Positions 46,056 to 59,529 are shown, numbered from the stretch's first letter. The stretch: DNA of 64,000 bases from Turritopsis dohrnii (GCA_027922465.2 BQMF02000059.1:682001-746000), one strand, 5' to 3'. A program made the numbers and translations. Notes: a model not told the origin generated them from the sequence alone.

Positions 46056-49000
46056 CTAAAAGTACTTTCTAATAAGAACGCCCAACAACGAGACAAACAG
46101 CATCATTTTATTCGAAATGATCGAATTTGCGCCCGATGTTTCACCAACCAATGAACTGCTGCTACATCTGGTCCACACTTGCACAATGGATCTTGGGTAA
46201 TTATACGCAACTGCAATGTCTTTGTTATTCAGACGGTAGTATTCGCCTCCTATTGATGTTAAATAAATGAGTCAATTAGTGTCATAAGAGCTCATAATTG
46301 ATCAGAGAAACCTGAAGAGGGCGTTTATTTGAAGGAATGGGCGTTGGTCTTTGAATTGGATGAGCGAGGACCATAACCTCGCTATCCCAAGCTAAGTATT
46401 TGAGAAATCAAGAAGTACTTGATACAGCAAGCACACGAATTTCTGTTTATACGCCTTGCATTATGGACATTGGAAATAAATTTAAATGGACAGACTGACT
46501 AGGCCAAAATATGACGAAAAAACAGAAGAGAAAAAGGTGAGCTGAGAACTGAAAGGTGGAACATCGATGAAATGAAAACAAACCGTTACCTTTGAAGAAA
46601 TACGTGATTCCGTTACTCCACTCAAAAACTGAATCCACATTTGATGGAACATTTTTCCACGCACTGGCAATTGAACGTGGATAGTTGACGTCGATGGACT
46701 GCTGACGTTCATTGTATCGGTAATATCTGTCGCCGACAAAAAGATAAGTTCTGCCGTTTTGTGACCAGACGAATGCCGCGTCGATTCTTTTGACGACTTT
46801 GGGCAGGCCTCGGTACTTTGAATGAATCTCTCCTTGATCTACTATCCTCGGATCTCGGACACTTTCGACAACATAATATCTAAAAACAGTGACAACATAG
46901 AATTTATAAGGAGAAAGTTAAAGATAGTTAATATGCAGTAGTTATTATTTTGCCCACATACGTTGTATCCTTGAAGAAAACAATTCTTCCATCTTGTCTT
47001 GTGTAAACGGCATCAGCACGGTCGATTCTGGGAAAGATACTACTCAAAGACTTTGGGCCTTGTTGTAATTTTAAACTTCTGTCTAGAATGTAGACTTTAT
47101 CATCGTTGATCACGTAGGTATACTTCGTTTGAGGATCGAGAAAGACGGTCTTAAATGTACTCGTGCAGCCCACGTATCGTTTCGCTTTCGTTGTTGTTGA
47201 TTTCGTTGTTTTGGGGTTAACTGGTGGTTCCGTAGGAGGTTTGGGACCAGATCTTGAACCTAAATTTAACCAACGAGATGAAGCGGTTTAAATTACGATA
47301 GAAAACCTTTTTGAAACAATTTTTGAGAACCCTCCTGCATAATGAATATAAGACTTTTTAGTTCTTCACTGCAAAGGTTTGGATTTCATTTGCTTACCAT
47401 ATAAATTCTGCACACCAACTATATCATCATAGTTCAAATCAAAATCATCTCCTTTAAAAGTTTTATACCACGGGTACATGACTGCAGCCTGGACAGACGA
47501 ATGCTCTAGTCCCAGGCTATGACCTATCTCATGAACAGCTACCCACAATAAGTTCCGGCCATCTTTACCAAGTGTGTATTTTTCATCATCATCAAAGTGG
47601 ACATCTCCTGATAAACCTATAAATGGACCAATCAGTCATCAGAAAAATGTCACGTGACGAGATGACTTAGAGGTGTCGAGTAAGTATTTACCTTCATTGT
47701 TGTGAGGATAGAAAGCATGAGCGAGCGTACCACCAGGACCGTCGAATGGATACGGGTCGTTGTGTGATGCAACCACAAACTTTACTTCGATATCAGCACT
47801 TCCCGAGTATGTGTAATGCAGTTTTTCGAAATCCATATTTGTGACGGCCTGCCATTTTGAAAATGCTTTGTGTAAAGTACGCTCCACATCAGCACGAGTC
47901 AATCCATCGTTGTTGTTATTTTGCAATCGCCAAGTTAACTTCTACACCAAAATAATAATCATTATCGTACACAAGTCATATCATGTAACTTCTTTCACTC
48001 ATCAAACTTTCGCACAAAGATTAAGTTATACGTACTATTTCTTGATTTCTAGACAATGACCCTTTCATTACGAGACAGTGTTCTTTGGGCCTTTCCACAC
48101 CATTCCCCTTTCATTATGAACTAAAATACAAGCATAAAGCTTACCGTTTTAGAGTTCCACTTGGTTCCTTGTAAGTTATATCTTCTCTTTCTCTTAGTCC
48201 TCATAGCATTTGTGATATCAGGCATCCCACATCGAGGTGTTTCTATAAGTTCTTTTGTCTTTTCATCAATTATACCCGTCTCTGGGATACCAGCAAAGTT
48301 TTGTAAGTCCCGAATCGAATCACGAACGTTTGCTACGGATAACAACGCCCCAGCATGTTCAGGAGCGCGGAGGTAGCCATTTTGCCTTAAGTAATTCTAC
48401 AAAGAAAACAGAGAAATAATGAATTGTGATTGGTGGCCTGATTTGTGGTTGGGACGGATCTCAATGGCATCCACAATTTTAACAATACTTCCTTGTAGGA
48501 AAAATCTTTGGAGGCAGCATTATATAGAATATCTCTGAGATAAAGACTTCGGTAAAACGTTCATGGAAAATTGTGATCAAAATGTCGATAAATGTCATGA
48601 GAGTTGATGTGGCAAGAATAAGAACACTTTACGAATTTTAATGATTGGATGACGTATTTCTGACGTCACAAGAAGGCCATCTGAAGGAATGTCAGACATT
48701 TTTTAATTAAGAAATTATAGAAATTATATAAACACGTTCAAGAAAGCACTTGCCCAAATTTGTTGGCCCACCTTCATCCATTAACAAAGGTTTGTAAATA
48801 ACTTTTGTGGAAGAAATATTGAAAAGCGGTTTCTGAAAGGTTTTATGAACAATTTACAGAGATCGTAAAACGAGATTTAAGAATGCAATTAATATGGAAA
48901 AGAATTAATTTCATCAAATTACTTTATGAACAAAGTGAATCTTGAACTCTTATTCCTAGGATAAAATAAATCTTTAGAAAAATCTAACTTATTTCGTCAT

Positions 49001-49399
49001 TTCATCTGACGGCACGTGTGCGTTTGACGTAACGCCTGAATGACGTGACAAAGCGCGCAATATGTGTGAAATGTGATTATTTGTAAACATCACATAAATT
49101 GTTAATTTTCATCTCGGCTGCTAGATATAAAGTTACTGGGTAGAAAAAAGAAAACTTCTTCTACATTTTGTCAATTCTCGAACTTTCCACTATCATACCG
49201 ATCTCCTTTGACACAACAATTGATACAAAAAATCATATTAACGATGATCAACTTAAGCCTTGAACGTATCAGAAAAGTTGAATAATTTATAGAAAGTGTT
49301 ACTTACCATTGTATGTATACTAATATCTTTAGTGTTGCCTACATTTTCACCAAGACAGATACAAACACACAAACAAAATATAACCAGTTGTATCTTCAT
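46056..49399 (-). CDS. Matrix metalloproteinase with hemopexin domain, furin-activated
   Basis: Seven exons (5' to 3'): 49399-49307, 48396-48145, 47941-47692, 47607-47398, 47259-46962, 46879-46590, 46249-46056 (TAG); about 528 aa. Domains: signal peptide (residues 1 to about 17); propeptide with the cysteine switch PRCGMPD (C87; usually PRCGVPD) that holds the zinc; furin-type site RKRR at about 100-103; catalytic domain with FDGPGGTLAHAF (about 181-192), zinc motif HEIGHSLGLEH (224-234) and Met-turn at about M242; Thr/Lys/Pro-rich hinge; hemopexin propeller between C300 and C493. The tail after C493 is Ser-rich and ends with a short hydrophobic run (MMLFVSLLGVLI) and RKYF, which might be a GPI signal. 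It is a secreted or surface enzyme that degrades extracellular matrix. One acceptor (exon 3) is ambiguous by 3 nt. Confidence 0.93.
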
Positions 49400-52300
49400 C
49401 GTTAATCCTCAATTCTTGTTTATTAACTTATAAAATGATAAATTTGTTATCTCTATACACACGAAGTTGTTATGTGATATCTGTTGTGTTTTTTCACCAC
49501 TTATATACTGTTCTGTTGAGACGCAAGATATTAGATTTTATTTATACTCGATACACACTGAACGGTTTGTTCATTCAGTTATTATTATCGAGGTAACTGC
49601 CAAATATGGTCATCGTAGGAGACTTTTCATTGGCTATCGAAACTAAAAATGATTTACTATAGATGACGTCAACCTTTACTTAATTTTGTTTTTTGTTGTT
49701 TTTTTTTCAGATTTTTTTTCTCTCCAGAAACTATTTTATTTTTTAACGCAGGAAAAGAAAAATTTATTTAATTTACTTTTATAAACTTTGTGTTATAAAC
49801 ATCTTTCCGGTTCATAAAACTCAATAAAATGTGTCATGTAGTTATCATCAGCTTTATAGGCCTTGACACACTTTGCAATTCCATTCATATGTTTTATGCT
49901 TAAGTTTGAATGCTTATGAAAATAAAGTTGAAAGTTAAAAGGAATCCATTTCAAAATCATTACCCACTGATGAAATTAACGGAACATTCAAAGGCTTTTA
50001 ATTCCAATGTTGTATGCGTTTTTATCAAAAAAGTTGCAGATGTAAATCAGCCGTTAATATTTGTGTCAAGGCGTAAGGTTAAGTTTACACTTTTAGACGT
50101 CAATATTGTATCTCCTCCATGTTGGTATTTTCACCTGTGAAAGAATGAGTTGATTACCTAAGTTCTGCTTTTTTCAAATGTAAAAGGAAATGTTTGATTT
50201 CGATGCATTACCTTATTCCACGAAATTAACTCGCCATATCCATCAATTAATACTACATTAATTTCTTTCCGTTAAAATCATTGCGCTTTAGTTTCTTGGG
50301 ATAAGGTAAGACGTACGAGCCCTTGTTGTTTTTTTGTCATTCTGAAATAACCTATGTTTGATAGGAGGTGTTGTGTAAATCAATCTCATCAAGGTCTGAA
50401 AAAGAGATTGGCATTTACTACTGACCCTATTACCTGTTATATTATGGAGAACATATTCGAATTAAGTGATTTAGGGTAGTTTCGAGAAGAAAAGCGTCGG
50501 CATGATCGAACCGTTCGAATGTGATGAGTTCGAATAGGTTCTGAAAGCCTGTTTCCATGCTTTACAAGCGAATCTTTCATATAGGTTTATTCAGGGTCAG
50601 TTAAAATAGATGGCGGAGTCCAACATTACGATATTTTTTTCAGTCTTAAGTATCGATTATCTGTTCTATTTTAAACGACTTAACTCTCCTCCACAATATT
50701 GCTGACTCCACCTCTGTCTTTTATCACATAAAACATGACCGACAATTTTCGAGTGTTTTTAATGTATGATACCTCAAATACTCAAACCACTACACCAAAG
50801 ATGATAATTTTACAAATAATTGTTTCTCCAAGCATTATTGCTTGTGTATTGATATCAAAATTAACGAGTAATGATTTTAACACGAAAGAAATTAAAGCGG
50901 TTGAGAGGAACTTTTACTTTACATTTTCAATGAAATTAACGCGGTTTTAACAAGTGGACTCCAAATTATATGAAATTGAGGTGATCCTGAGCCGCAGCTC
51001 TGTAAATTTTGTAAGAGGAAAAACACAAGAATATTAGTTCATAACACAGCAATAGTTTGTTTTTAACACAACGAAATCAACTCCATAATTCATTCAAGGA
51101 TCGAGTGCAGATATCAGAGTTTGATAGGGATCAAAGTGCACCGAGCGAACGAATTGTTAAAAAAAAAAACATTTTTCACACGCGCGTTTCTTTGAAATAT
51201 CCATCTGAAAATATCGGAAAAGTGCATACATAAAATTTTATATTTGATTAATTTTAAAGGAACTGATACTATATGAAATTAATTCGTTATTTAAGAACAC
51301 CGTTAATTAGATGGCACGTTAATTTCTTGGAAAAAGGTATATTCCTGCAGCTGATTTAAAAATAACTGCAAAAGCTTGAACCCAGGGTTCATTTGTCTTT
51401 CCAATACCCTCCAAATCTCTGTTGCTACTCTGCCATATATGGTTTTCAATGATTCTTTTTGATAGGTACGAAATTATGAGTTATGAAGATGCAAAAGGGA
51501 AAAATATGATTAAAGAAAATCTGAGAAATGAGAACAGTCTCAGGTTCAGCCAGCCTCAGTTTCAGATAACGGTAATTCTTACAAATGTATTATTTTCTTG
51601 AAAGGTCCTTATTTCCTGGATCAATTAAAATTGTAAATATATTTGAAGTAGATTGTATATCTTCATAAGTATGACCATGGACTATGACATGGTTTCGGAG
51701 CGTATGATGTTTCTCTAGTGAGTCACATCACATGACAATCAACAATTTTGTTTCGTGAATCATCCATATAGTCATCCATGTAACACACAAACAAAACGTG
51801 ATCCATCCTCACAAACACACATAAATAAATATTCCAAATATACACACATACTTTCAAAAACATGCGTTGCAATCCACAAAAAAGTGAATTAATACTTTTA
51901 CACAGATTCGAATAAAATTTTTAAAACACAATCTTTTTCACTTGTTATAGGAATATTATCTTCATGAACAGATTTTGTTCGCCCATTATTTAAATCATGG
52001 CTTTTATTTTCTTATCTTCAATGCTGTCTGAATAATGCACAACAAAGTAGATATAAAACTTCATGAATAATGAATGTCAATTTTATCTTTCCTTACACAC
52101 TTAGTGAGTTAGTATGGAAAGGGCCTTGAATATGCTAACACCTATTCATGAAGATGAGAGCGAAAACCAGCTTTTCTCGAGTAGATCTTTGCCGTTTATT
52201 TATTTATTTGGTATTGTTTTACGTGGCTGGCCACACTCAGATGCTATTACATCTGTACCCAATTTCCCTCACAGGCATTTGAGAGAACCTTTCAGAATTT

Positions 52301-53740
52301 CTCAACCAAATATAAAACTTATCTAAAACTGTTCGGTAAAATATTTCCTGATTTCTGTTTGACCTTGTGACTTAAAATTCTTCTGTGATTCTTCTGTGAC
52401 GAGGTTTTCATGCTTTGGCCAAAACATGGCGTTAAACATGGCGTTAAACAGGTTGAGATGATTATCAAAAGAATAAGCGAATAAGAGATAAGGGAAATCG
52501 AGAGGACATTATGAACCATTTATTCAGGATATTCAGGTCAGCTTAGTATGAACAGAAACATAACTTTTTAGCTTTCAAAAACAGTCTTGTTAAAAAATTT
52601 TCATTGCATTTTTGCTTCAGCAGCAGTAATCATCAAGTAAAATATTTTAAATTTACATTTGGCAGATAGTTTGATGATTATACCCAAAACCTGAACTGCA
52701 TAGGGACCTTTTACGCTCCGTCATGTTGAAGTTACGGCAAACAATTCTTATGTAAGCTTGAACCATAATGACAAAATGTGTTTTGATTGCTAACCCAGGT
52801 TTTCTCACTCAATCAGATATGGTTTCAAGTTATGACTTGTTTTGTTCATTCATGATGACGTCATCTTAATGTTTAAGGGCAACGAGAATAAAATAATGAT
52901 CTATTTCACTAGGTGGTCACTATTGTTGATTCCAAAATCCCTACGGAGGAGGGACGTTTAATTAAGTGTCTTTTCAATCATAATCTCTCTAATGAGATCT
53001 CATAGTGCACGAGTATGTTCGTTTATTTATTCATTAGTTGAATGTTAGACTGAATGGAAGGGAATTTCCCACCATGGCGTCATAATGTGTCATACAGTTG
53101 TAATACACGCGTGTTGTAATACATTGCGTGGGAGTAAGGGTGTGCGATAGATTTTATTTTATTTTATTTTATCGCAACAGATGACGTAGTGATAGGTCAT
53201 AACAAACGTCATCTTAAAACGTCATTGTCAACAGATATAATCTTGACGGCAGATTACGACGACGACGACGACGTTTCGGCAAAAGACACTTGAAAATGTC
53301 GACGTCACTAAATGCACCATTATTTTGCTTTATTTTACGACACTTCTTGCAGTAAGTGGAATTGTAATCTATATAAAAAAGATGATCAAAACTCCTGAAA
53401 CATAACTAAGCAAGCTAACTAAAATGAATTACAAAGCAATGCAGTTACTTCCTGTTTCATTGGATTGTTATAGTAAAACAAGAACGTCACAACCTAGAAA
53501 CATAAAATAGATAAAAATAAATAAAACAGTATAAAGATAACAGAGTCTCAAACAAAAAGTGATCCCATGTGTTATAGATCTTGAAAAGTTTATAAAAACA
53601 TAACCATAAAAAAGAAAGATATTGGCAAAGAACTCAATACCAGTTGGTAGAGTCAAAGTAAATATGCATTTATTTAAAATTTAAAAACATAAAAATACAC
53701 GACTTTAAGTGTCATGCATATCGCAATCATCACATGCATA
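49400..53740. other. Intergenic region upstream of MMP
   Basis: About 4.3 kb without a convincing gene. It contains a diverged repeat (50540-50725, related to 58390-58565), an (ATTTT)n run at about 53153-53176 and a (GAC)n run at about 53246-53264. The MMP promoter should lie just right of 49399. Short open frames here show no family resemblance. Confidence 0.5.
50540..50725. repeat. Dispersed repeat R2, copy 1
   Basis: Shares AAAATAGATGGCGGAGTCCA-type sequence, then CAACATTACGATA, CAGTCTTAAGTATC and CTCTCCTCCACAA, with 58390-58565. The ends are loosely inverted relative to each other (GGAGGAGCTC-like versus GAGCTTCAG-like in the second copy). Confidence 0.5.
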
Positions 53741-53749
53741 ATAAAATAA

Positions 53750-54610
53750 ATGAAAGTTGAAAGTTGTCAACTTCCTAGATGTAACCTTCGACTTACAAAA
53801 GGAAACATTCAAACCGTACTCGAAACATAACGGTGATCCAATGTACATCAGCACCAAATCGAACCATCCACCTATAACATCATAAAGTATACTCCAAACA
53901 TGATTGCCGACCGCATCTCGAAATTGTCATCGACCGAGGAGATCTTCAACAGAGCTGCACCGTATTACAACCGAGCCTTACGGTCTAGTGGATACAAAGA
54001 ATCGATAACGTACACGAAGAAAACGACCAAACGAAAAAGGATTTGGAAGAGTGAAGTTATATGGTTCAACCTACCATTCAGCCTAAATATAAAAACGAAC
54101 GTTGCAAAAAGGTTTTTGTCAACCGTTGATAAATGTTTTACAAAGAAACATAAATTCAGGAGAACCTTCAATAGAAGTATGTTGAAAATTAGCTGCCTTC
54201 CTAATATGTTCAGTATAATATCAAGTCACAACAAGAAGATCTTGTGCAAGAAATCTGAAGTTCAATCTGCTAAGCGTCTATGTAACTGTAGAATGAAAGC
54301 TGAATGTCCACTCCAGTGTAATTGTCTTGATGATAGCGTCGTTTACAAATGCCACGTGAAGGATTCCGAAAACAGCACTGCATTGGGCTTACGGGTGGTA
54401 CGTTCAAGGATCGATGGAATGACCACAAATTTTCGTTTCGACATGGAGACAAAGGAGACTGCGTCCGAGATCTCAAAGTACATGTGGAAAAAGGGAGAAC
54501 GGGTATTGTACCAAGTCTATCGTGGAAGATAATCGATCACGCTCCTTCCAACAGAAACGATAGCAAATCGTGCTCTCTTTGTCTAACAGAGAAGTACCAT
54601 ATACTTTAAG
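53750..54610 (+). mobile_element. Penelope-like element, 3' fragment with GIY-YIG endonuclease remnant
   Basis: Begins in a conserved stretch N-F-L-D-V-T-F-D-L ... Y-I-S-T-K-S-N-H-P-P (about 53770-53875). A stop near 53885 precedes a 210-residue frame from 53900 with R-I-S-x-L-S-S, V-I-W-F-N-L-P-F-S and S-S-H-N-K-K-I-L. A C-x-C-R...C-P-L...C cysteine cluster follows. The last part is a GIY-YIG-like block, split over two frames: C-I-G-L-T-G-G-T-F-K-D-R-W-N-D-H-K (about 54382-54432), then a return to the first frame for E-I-S-K-Y-M-W-K, then the second frame again for C-L-T-E-K-Y. At least two frameshifts and a missing RT make it dead. I assign it to Penelope-like elements from memory of this block order. 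Confidence 0.7.
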
Positions 54611-54720
54611 GGCAGAAAGTATCGCGGGCAGAAACTTTCGCGATTTTCGTGGTTTTTGCCTTTTTTCGCGAAAGTTTCTGCCAGGTAAGAAAGTAAAATC
54701 GAAATTCGCGAAAGTTTTTT
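54600..54720. repeat. Dispersed TTTCGCGA-rich repeat R3, copy 1
   Basis: CTTTAAGGGCAGAAAGT followed by several TTTCGCGA/TCGCGAAA palindromic words. A related copy begins at 63882 (CTTTAAGGGCGGAAACTTTC). Confidence 0.6.
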
Positions 54721-54849
54721 CATTAAATACCCCTGATAACTCGAACATTCGACAAGTCGAACTTTTCTCGGTACCGTGGGGGTTCGAGATATCTGTATAC
54801 TGTATTTATTTGGTATGTCACCATTGTTTTCCTCTGTATATCATTTAAA

Positions 54850-57299
54850 TATGTATCATTAAGGTGCAGTAATTTGGTAAAAGCCCTACAACTCTTTATC
54901 CTCTGAAAAACGAAACGAGAACTGTATGAAAAGAAATAAGAGCTTAGGAATTTCGAGCACTAGTTACATGAGGCCATTCAACCCAGCATTCAGATTGTTG
55001 AACCTTTCCTGGTGATATGTCCTTCGCCAAAAGATTGTTTATCTAACCATGATTGATGATTAAAAATATGTATCACGTGATAGACTCGTTACATACTTCA
55101 TCTGTTTCATACAGTATCGGATTGGTATCGGATTATGATACGAATTCCCGATTATGTACAGCATGTCGTGACGTTTCACATGAAATATTTATAATGGAAG
55201 TGAAAATTGAAGAGATTGAAGTCAACTGCAAATACCCTCAGTAAAAACACACAGACCATAAAGCTTTCCTAAATAAGATTTTTAAAAACAGTTTTTCCAG
55301 TTTTCACAAGGTTGATTGTGAGGAGTTTGTTTCGATTGGTGTCGTCACTGCCGCCGGCACTTTTGTTCCGAGTAAAGTTGTCATGCTAGAGCCATATATG
55401 GTAGGAAACTATAGCACTTTTCATAGCAACTTTTGGACTCTCGAATAAAATTGGTACAACTCGGAGACACTGGGAAAATGCCCTTAAAAGGAAATCGCAT
55501 TCGAAACCCCACGTTGAAAACAATCGTCGTCTCGCCAGTTGTTTTTGATCAAGAGAAAATTTGTGGTCGAAACATGAGGAATGATAAGGCTTAGTGAATA
55601 TTTTCCCATACTGTGGAGATAATATTGTTGTGACGCGGTCTATTGTTCAGATTAAAACATGCCGACTCATGTGGTATCCAAAACCACGGGATCTGTTGAC
55701 ACATGAGCCAAAAGTCAGAGCAAAGTAATGGTTGCTTAATGGTTTTAATGATGGATAAATTGAATTCATCATATTAATAGTTACAAATATCTTTCATCCT
55801 CATTCCATGTCACATGGTTTTACTTTAACATTTCAAAAATTGAATGTAAATGAGTAAATGTTGAAATTGTTTTGTAAATCGAATTGAATGCGTTATGATT
55901 GTTTCCGTTCAAATCAACTATGAAACATTTCACCATCATCTAAAAAAGTATTTTGAAAAAGGAAAAAACATCTATCATGTATATAATTGTAATATCATTA
56001 TTATTTTACTTGGAAGATTATTAAAATAAAAAATTAAACAAAAAGTCATTTTTTATGACTTATTACAATATAGCAGCGTCAGCGCATATTATTATGCGTA
56101 GGCGGCACCTCATACTAACATGGAATGAAACGCCCTTTTTGTTAAAACATGTTTGCTAATTGCAATAAGATTATTTAATACATATTCAAAGCCTTAGCAA
56201 GCTGCCACCATATTGAAGGCTGTCCATATCTTCATAGATTTTTGATTTCTTTCTCTATTCTTGATTGATTAACTAGTCATAAACAACTCTTCTTTGTTTT
56301 GTTTTCCATTTCGACAAAATGAAAAATATGGTAGGCCGCTAGTTTTTCGTTTTCTTTACTATAAGTCAAATATGATGCCCAGTTCTTTTTTAAAATCTTT
56401 TCATAGGAATTGGTCCTTAGGTCAAAAGTCAACAATACCCCATATGCAGCTATAAGTGTTTTTCTTGGTGTTCTTTAAAAAAACTTGTTTTAATCAAGAA
56501 TGTTGTCCTTTGAAGGATATTTATGCCTGGCAATCGCAAATAAAAAAAAAAATGAAATAAAATAAAATAAAATAAAATAAATAAAAACAAATAAAAATAA
56601 AATAAAAACAGAGAATGAAAATAATATTGAATTTCTTCATATCTTAGTATTTTTATTTCTTTATTTCTTTGATTTCCTTTCATCAATAATTTAAAAAATA
56701 AGAAAGAATTTTTCTAAAATAATAACAAAAGCAGACCTGAAAACAGAAGAATTGTTGAAGTCATTCTGCCAGCCTTTCTTTCCTTTGTCGCTTTTGTTTT
56801 GAAGATGGCGTTGGTTTGTTGTTATTGGTCTTTTTTTGTTAAAACGAAAAGGGAAACACGATTTTTGTAAAGTAGTTGATAAGAAACATCAAGAAGAAAA
56901 TGTCAAAGGAGAAGATACTTATAAATTTCACTCTTATCTGTTAACAAGGCATATGTGAAAAAACTGTAAAGATATTTTTAACGGAAACCTTGAGTGGGAA
57001 GATTATTATTTTCAACTGTTTTTTTCATTTATGAGAAGAGGCGTGTTCATTTACAAGCTGCTGCAAGATGTTAGCTATATTTGATGCTAGTTATTTTTAG
57101 TGGGGATGTGGGTAGAGGGTGAACGGATATGTTTAGAAGGGTAGGTCAGAAAACTCTTCTTAACTACCACATGACGTCACTCGACTGTCTTTTTAAAGTC
57201 GCTGCATGTAGGTGGTGGTGACCAAAAATCAGCCAATAAAAAGTTGATGTATGAGTGTTCTCTTGAACTAATATTTTGGCTGTTCACATCATTGCCATT
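54850..57299. other. Intergenic region, no gene recognised
   Basis: AT-rich DNA with no supported ORF. An (AAAAT)n-type microsatellite is at about 56540-56605. Confidence 0.5.
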
Positions 57300-57413
57300 T
57301 AAACCTTGGTGAAAAACTCTATCAGTACTACAAACTCTAAACCTTTGTGAAAAACTTTATCAGTACTACCAACTCTAAACCTTGGTGAAAAACTTTATCA
57401 GTACTACAAACTC
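57300..57413. repeat. 38-bp tandem repeat, three units
   Basis: Unit TAAACCTTGGTGAAAAACTT then TATCAGTACTACAAACTC, at 57300-57337, 57338-57375 and 57376-57413 with a few substitutions. A partial fourth unit (TTATCAGTA) follows. Confidence 0.9.
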
Positions 57414-59529
57414 TTATCAGTAACTTCGCATTTCTAAACTGTTCTTTATATTGACTTTTCGACCAGCCGACTTGCAACTGTGTACTTGAGGAGTATAATG
57501 CTATACTGTGAATGTTTCCTACTTGATACGATTCACCCATTTTTAAGTGCGTGCGCCCTTTTCACTTTACAGTGCTTATACCCCCAACCCGGTCATAGCA
57601 ACCCGGTCATAGCAACCTCTTGCAACTGGTAACATACCCCATCACAGAGACGATTCCCTCTGGAGGATGATTATATTGAAAATAACTTGTTCCTCATTTA
57701 ATTTTTGAATTGAAGCTGAAGGTACGTCACGCTATGAATCGTTCAACATAAGTTGATTACGACCTTGCACGTTACAACATTTTCCTTGATAAGAAGTTCA
57801 CTTTATTTGGTGTTACACTTACACGTAACTAGAATCCTTCACAAGCAGAATTTTCTTCTGTTGTGGTTCGCTTTCAGACAATTTGAAGAAATTCTGAAAG
57901 ACCATGTAAAAGATATTTTCGCCGAACAATAATAAGAAACGCACCAATGGGCAAACTTGTTGAGAAATGTCTGCAAAGGAGGAGTGCACTCTATTTCAAT
58001 GAAAACGCTCGCAGTAGCTTTTTGACGATTTTGTCCACAGGACAGGAAACTACGGGGATTGTCAAACTTTAGTGCGCCAACAAACTGTAAGATACGTTAT
58101 GTTAGGAATAACTTTCTTTCAAACCATATAGCACATGACAGCGTTCAGCCTTTTAAACTAAACACGACGAAATATAACCTCTCCAACCTTGTGCCCCAAC
58201 GTTTTTAAGAAACATCAAATATGAACGTATCGTGTGTACCGAGTTTAATAAGAAGAGTTGAACATCGTGTGCACCAGGTTTTCATATCAAAGACTACATA
58301 AAGTTGTTATGAAGAGTCCACAGTGTAAGCCAGGCTTCATTAGAATGGACATACATCGTATGTCCTACAGGCTAGAAGCTATTCCGAGCCTATTCATGAG
58401 CTCTGCTCAAAGGTGTATTAGGGTTAATCAAAATAGGTGGAGGAGCTCAACATTATGATACTTTTTCCAGTCTTAAGTATCCATTAGGTTACTTGTTTTT
58501 TCTTTACTGCTTCAAATGATTAAGCTCTCCTTCACAAATTTTGACTGAAGCTCTACCTATATCTCTATTTATAAACTCTCCACTAATCGTGTCTCATCTA
58601 ATTCTAATTTTTCAGGCAAGAGTTTCTTTACATGAACCAAAACTTCATTAACCTCCATTCAACTACTTTATTCACTCTTTCCACTCTTTTGGAGAATATG
58701 AAGATCGTCAACAACTATTATTCTTTCCAAAATTATTTTGCAAATTTCATTTTAGAAGAATTTAAATAATTAAAATATTATAGGCAATACAGTAATAATA
58801 TGATATAATATAGTATAACGATAAAAGGCTTCATGCAGTAGTAAAAGAAGGGATAAAGCCTGTTCTACACCAGAAAGATAAGCTTGGTGGGTATCACAAA
58901 TAGTGCGATTTTAGTACTCGAATTTGATTGGATGCTTTCATCTGCATTTGTTCAGTAACAATAACTTTCACGACATAAGTAGAATATTCTACTTAATAGA
59001 AATGTAAAGGAGACACAGAGGGCCAAATAATTTACAATGAGCTTTTCTGAACAGGGTGTGGTGGACCTTTTAGTGAAATTTCTGGTGATTTGAAGAGCGC
59101 AGAAGTTTTAAAATGTAGAGGTTTTTTTTCATCAAATACTTGAAAATTAGATGCAATTTAATAGAGCTGATCTGGAATGGAATCATGATCGGCAATTGTG
59201 GTTTTCCGTTCTCACCTATTTCTATTGTAATAAATCTCTCATGAATATTTTAGTGATGAAAAGGAACAATTCTATAGAGATGATATAACAAGCCAAATGA
59301 TAACTGCTTTTTCTTTCAGCTAGTTTACAAAGCAGATGGTTGCTTTCGAAAACAATAACAATGTGTCATTATATTTATTTGCTGATTCCGAAGTAGCCTT
59401 TTTTCATCCTTAACCCAATGTGTTTTTGATCTTTTGAAGATTATGTATCGTGTTTGAAACTGAAGAAGGAACTGATAAGAATACAGTCTGGAAGAAAGAG
59501 TTGCTGGTATATGTGACCATCGTAAAGAT
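57414..59529. other. Region upstream of the calcium sensor gene
   Basis: No gene seen. A 15-bp doublet (AACCCGGTCATAGC) is at about 57587-57615 and the second R2 repeat at 58390-58565. The promoter/5' UTR of the gene at 59530 must lie at the right end. Confidence 0.5.
58390..58565. repeat. Dispersed repeat R2, copy 2
   Basis: Related to 50540-50725. It contains AATAGGTGGAGGAGCTCAAC at its left and TGACTGAAGCTCTACCTA at its right, a loose inverted pair, so a MITE is likely. Confidence 0.5.

Noticed and set aside
52114..52326. 70-codon plus-strand ORF in the MMP upstream region
   Set aside because: No recognisable motif, no splice or promoter context, and of a length expected by chance.
56450..56686. 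78-codon minus-strand ORF rich in Phe/Tyr/Leu
   Set aside because: Translation of an (AAAAT)n-like microsatellite. It only imitates a membrane protein.
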